A program made the position numbers and the translations under genes. Source: CAYRTV01 sp964505785 (GTDB lineage Bacteria; Acidobacteriota; Aminicenantia; Aminicenantales; Aminicenantaceae). Taken from it: 52,704 nucleotides of DNA. The notes beneath the pieces were generated by a model. That model was given only the letters and a program-made list of their open reading frames with translations, did not search any database and was not told where the DNA came from. How positions within the stretch are numbered: position 1 is the stretch's first letter; every line of letters begins with the position of its first letter. Below are positions 51,114-52,704 of this stretch, in pieces. Where the stretch lies: the NCBI GenBank assembly GCA_964505785.1, contig CAZDJZ010000017.1, forward strand, positions 1 to 52,704, written 5' to 3'.

Positions 51114-51632
51114 GTGTTAAGTAAGGATAATTTAGATGAAATCCTGAGCGCACTCGATCGACAAATAAAAGCTCTTGGAGGATCTTCTGTCTCACTGGTT
51201 GTATGTGGGGGGACTGCTCTTTTTGCTTTAAGACTGGTTCTGAGGACTACAAAAGATATCGATGTTCTTGGGACTGTATCAAAAGAGTATGGGGTAATTT
51301 CTGTCAGGAAAATTGATAAATTCCCGGATTTTCTGATAAAAGCAGCAGGAATTGTGCAACGAGATTTCAGGCTGCCTGCTAGATGGCTTAATAAAGGTCC
51401 AACATCTCAGGTTGAGTCAGGCTTACCTCAAGGATTTGAAAAAAGACTAGTCGAAAAACATTATGGTGAATATTTATCTATTTACTATATCAGCCGGCGC
51501 GATCAATCTGAAGAAGAAATACATGCTGCTGCAAAATGGGTCCTCACTCAAGATGTTTCTTCAGGATTTAAATTGATGGTGAAAAATTTTTTAAGGAGAA
51601 ATGGATATGAATCCATCTCTGAAAAAATTTAA
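51114..51632 (+). CDS. DUF6036-type nucleotidyltransferase, probably shortened
   Basis: A 172-residue protein with the nucleotidyltransferase core VVCGGTALFALRLVLRTTKD followed by IDVLG, as in DUF6036 proteins. The family's FEKRLVEKHYGEYLSIYYIS segment is present, but YISRRDQ runs directly into SEEEIHAAAKWVLTQDVS, whereas the relatives I know carry about 25-30 residues (the strand following RRDQ and a helix) between these. An in-frame internal deletion is therefore likely. GTG 51114 is nearly at the transcription start. The stop overlaps the downstream gene. A toxin-antitoxin or abortive-infection type role is suggested by the family only. Confidence 0.7.
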   Translation: MLSKDNLDEILSALDRQIKALGGSSVSLVVCGGTALFALRLVLRTTKDIDVLGTVSKEYGVISVRKIDKFPDFLIKAAGIVQRDFRLPARWLNKGPTSQVESGLPQGFEKRLVEKHYGEYLSIYYISRRDQSEEEIHAAAKWVLTQDVSSGFKLMVKNFLRRNGYESISEKI

Positions 51633-52569
51633 AGACGATTTTGTCCATAATCTCCTCAATATTCATTGGAAGCAGTGGGGATGTTTGGGAGTAGCGTCTC
51701 AACTTGAAGAAGAAAAAAAGTGGGTCATTGACATAGAGGCACTATTATCCTCTACAATTTTTTGGGGACAGTTTGATAAGAGACTGCTTTCAGCAGCCAT
51801 AGAATGGGTATATGAATACGGTGAATGGATTAATGTATCGAGGTTAAAACGAATAGGGGCTTTTTTCCATAAAACTGATAATATATTGGGTGTTCAGTTG
51901 GCGCCTGAAAACATTTATTATTTTGTTGAAAATGCAAGTAAAAAAAGAAAGAATTCAGGTTTTCAGCAGATCCAAGAACAGGTCATCCACTATAATTTAT
52001 CGAAAGAATACCGCCGGGGATTGGAAAATTTTCAGGCAAGAGAAATTATATCCCAACCGGATATTCAAAAAACTTCCTTATGGATGCTGTCTTTGCGGGG
52101 TTTTTTTGGAGTAAATGCTCGAGCTGAAGTACTGCTTTATCTTTTACATAATAAAGCAGGAAACTCTAATCATATTGCCGGAGAGATTCAATACGATCAA
52201 AAAGTAGTTTATCGGATTCTGGAAAGATGGACCGAAGCTGGATTTGCAGATAAAGAAAAGGCGCGGAAATATATATTGGCAAATCCGGATCAATCTGCAA
52301 AATTACCAAGGCCCCCTGAAGGGAAAGCAAAATATCTAAATTGGGCAGACACATTTCATGCATTGGCGAGGATTATGAAATCATTACATACCGAACCATG
52401 GGAGAGCGACTCCTACCTTCTGTCTTCGTTTTTCAGGCAAACTTCCGATGTATTTAAAAGCTTAGCACGAGAAACAGGCGTGGTTTTTTCTGAAAAAAGT
52501 TTATATAAAGGAAAATCTTATTTATCTCCTTTTATGAAAAGTATTTTGAATATTCTGGAAAAATTTTAG
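51607..52569 (+). CDS. winged-helix protein partner of the nucleotidyltransferase
   Basis: A 320-residue protein. Residues about 165-235 (LRGFFGVNARAEVLLYLLHN ... HIAGEIQYDQKVVYRILERW, then TEAGFADKEK) read as a winged helix-turn-helix domain. The N-terminal 160 residues are helical with aromatic clusters (HWKQWGCLGVAS), and the C-terminal 70 residues are unassigned. No known family recognised. It overlaps the end of the nucleotidyltransferase gene by 26 nt; ATG 51607 has AAGGAG at the best distance (8 nt) versus ATG 51601 (2 nt). The fused layout suggests that both proteins act together, with this one as antitoxin/regulator or as effector (inference). Confidence 0.65.
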   Translation: MNPSLKKFKDDFVHNLLNIHWKQWGCLGVASQLEEEKKWVIDIEALLSSTIFWGQFDKRLLSAAIEWVYEYGEWINVSRLKRIGAFFHKTDNILGVQLAPENIYYFVENASKKRKNSGFQQIQEQVIHYNLSKEYRRGLENFQAREIISQPDIQKTSLWMLSLRGFFGVNARAEVLLYLLHNKAGNSNHIAGEIQYDQKVVYRILERWTEAGFADKEKARKYILANPDQSAKLPRPPEGKAKYLNWADTFHALARIMKSLHTEPWESDSYLLSSFFRQTSDVFKSLARETGVVFSEKSLYKGKSYLSPFMKSILNILEKF

Positions 52570-52704
52570 GAAATTGTGCATAAAAGGCATAAATTGATTG
52601 AAAGATTAAGCACTTTAATAATTGAGGAATAGCTAGTGTACAATCTTGCTCGCAACTTTGATTTATAAAGTGAGCCATCGTAAACTCATTTTGAAAAATA
52701 AAAT

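Noticed and set aside
1..52704. tRNA or rRNA genes
   Set aside because: No cloverleaf with a CCA-proximal T-arm motif and no rRNA-like conserved stretch was noticed on either strand, although a covariance search was not possible.

Overview
The window is a chromosomal segment from a Gram-negative bacterium with an anaerobic or redox-versatile, c-type-cytochrome-rich lifestyle. A phylum cannot be proved from the sequence. The mix of VPS10/sortilin-type propeller exoproteins, an M14 peptidase, a large FtsX-type permease remnant, a PurF-like protein starting MGGFFG and GTCATCCTGAG-type intergenic repeats points towards Acidobacteriota/Aminicenantes-like or Bacteroidota/Calditrichota-like lineages (inference, low confidence). 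Outer-membrane beta-barrels and periplasmic multiheme cytochromes establish the Gram-negative envelope.

Region 1 (0-13.5 kb) is an electron-transfer island. It has a sensor kinase with a periplasmic CxxCH haem motif, an NtrC-type regulator that has lost most of its AAA+ domain, a well-formed sigma54 promoter, and a single-domain response regulator. These are followed by a DmsE/MtrA-type decahaem cytochrome, an MtrB/PioB-type barrel, a hexahaem cytochrome broken by a -1 frameshift, ResB/CcsA cytochrome c maturation, and a NapC/NirT-like cytochrome with an internal deletion. Convergent to these are a tetrahaem c554-like protein and an 11-haem cytochrome fused to a b-type membrane domain (CbcL-like layout). 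Together they outline a route from quinol through the periplasm to the cell surface.

Region 2 (13.9-29 kb) holds two VPS10-like propeller exoproteins, an ECF sigma/anti-sigma/HEAT-like operon, a lipoprotein fusing a metallo-beta-lactamase fold to two VOC domains, a transglutaminase-like protein flanked by inverted repeats, and groES-groEL under a perfect CIRCE element. Recurring composite intergenic repeats are concentrated here.

Region 3 (29-44.8 kb) is accessory and decaying. It has FtsX, beta-barrel, SDR, lysA and secA remnants, several toxin-antitoxin or nucleotidyltransferase loci, an AAA/DUF4143 ATPase with tandem palindromic operators, a BF3164-type lipoprotein, a ferric-reductase-like flavocytochrome and an M14 peptidase. 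Two structures with the full geometry of integron attC sites lie at 39.2 and 41.5 kb, next to typical cassette cargo (SDR, DUF3788, YdeI), with no integrase in view.

Region 4 (44.8-52.7 kb) has a PurF-like enzyme lacking the Cys nucleophile, a TrpR-like repressor and TrpB2 operon with a strong promoter and a dyad around the start codon, an M3 peptidase lipoprotein, and a nucleotidyltransferase/winged-helix pair with an apparently leaderless promoter. A striking theme is that at least five genes keep recognisable ends but have lost a middle or distal part; this is either genome decay or an assembly problem and should be tested first.
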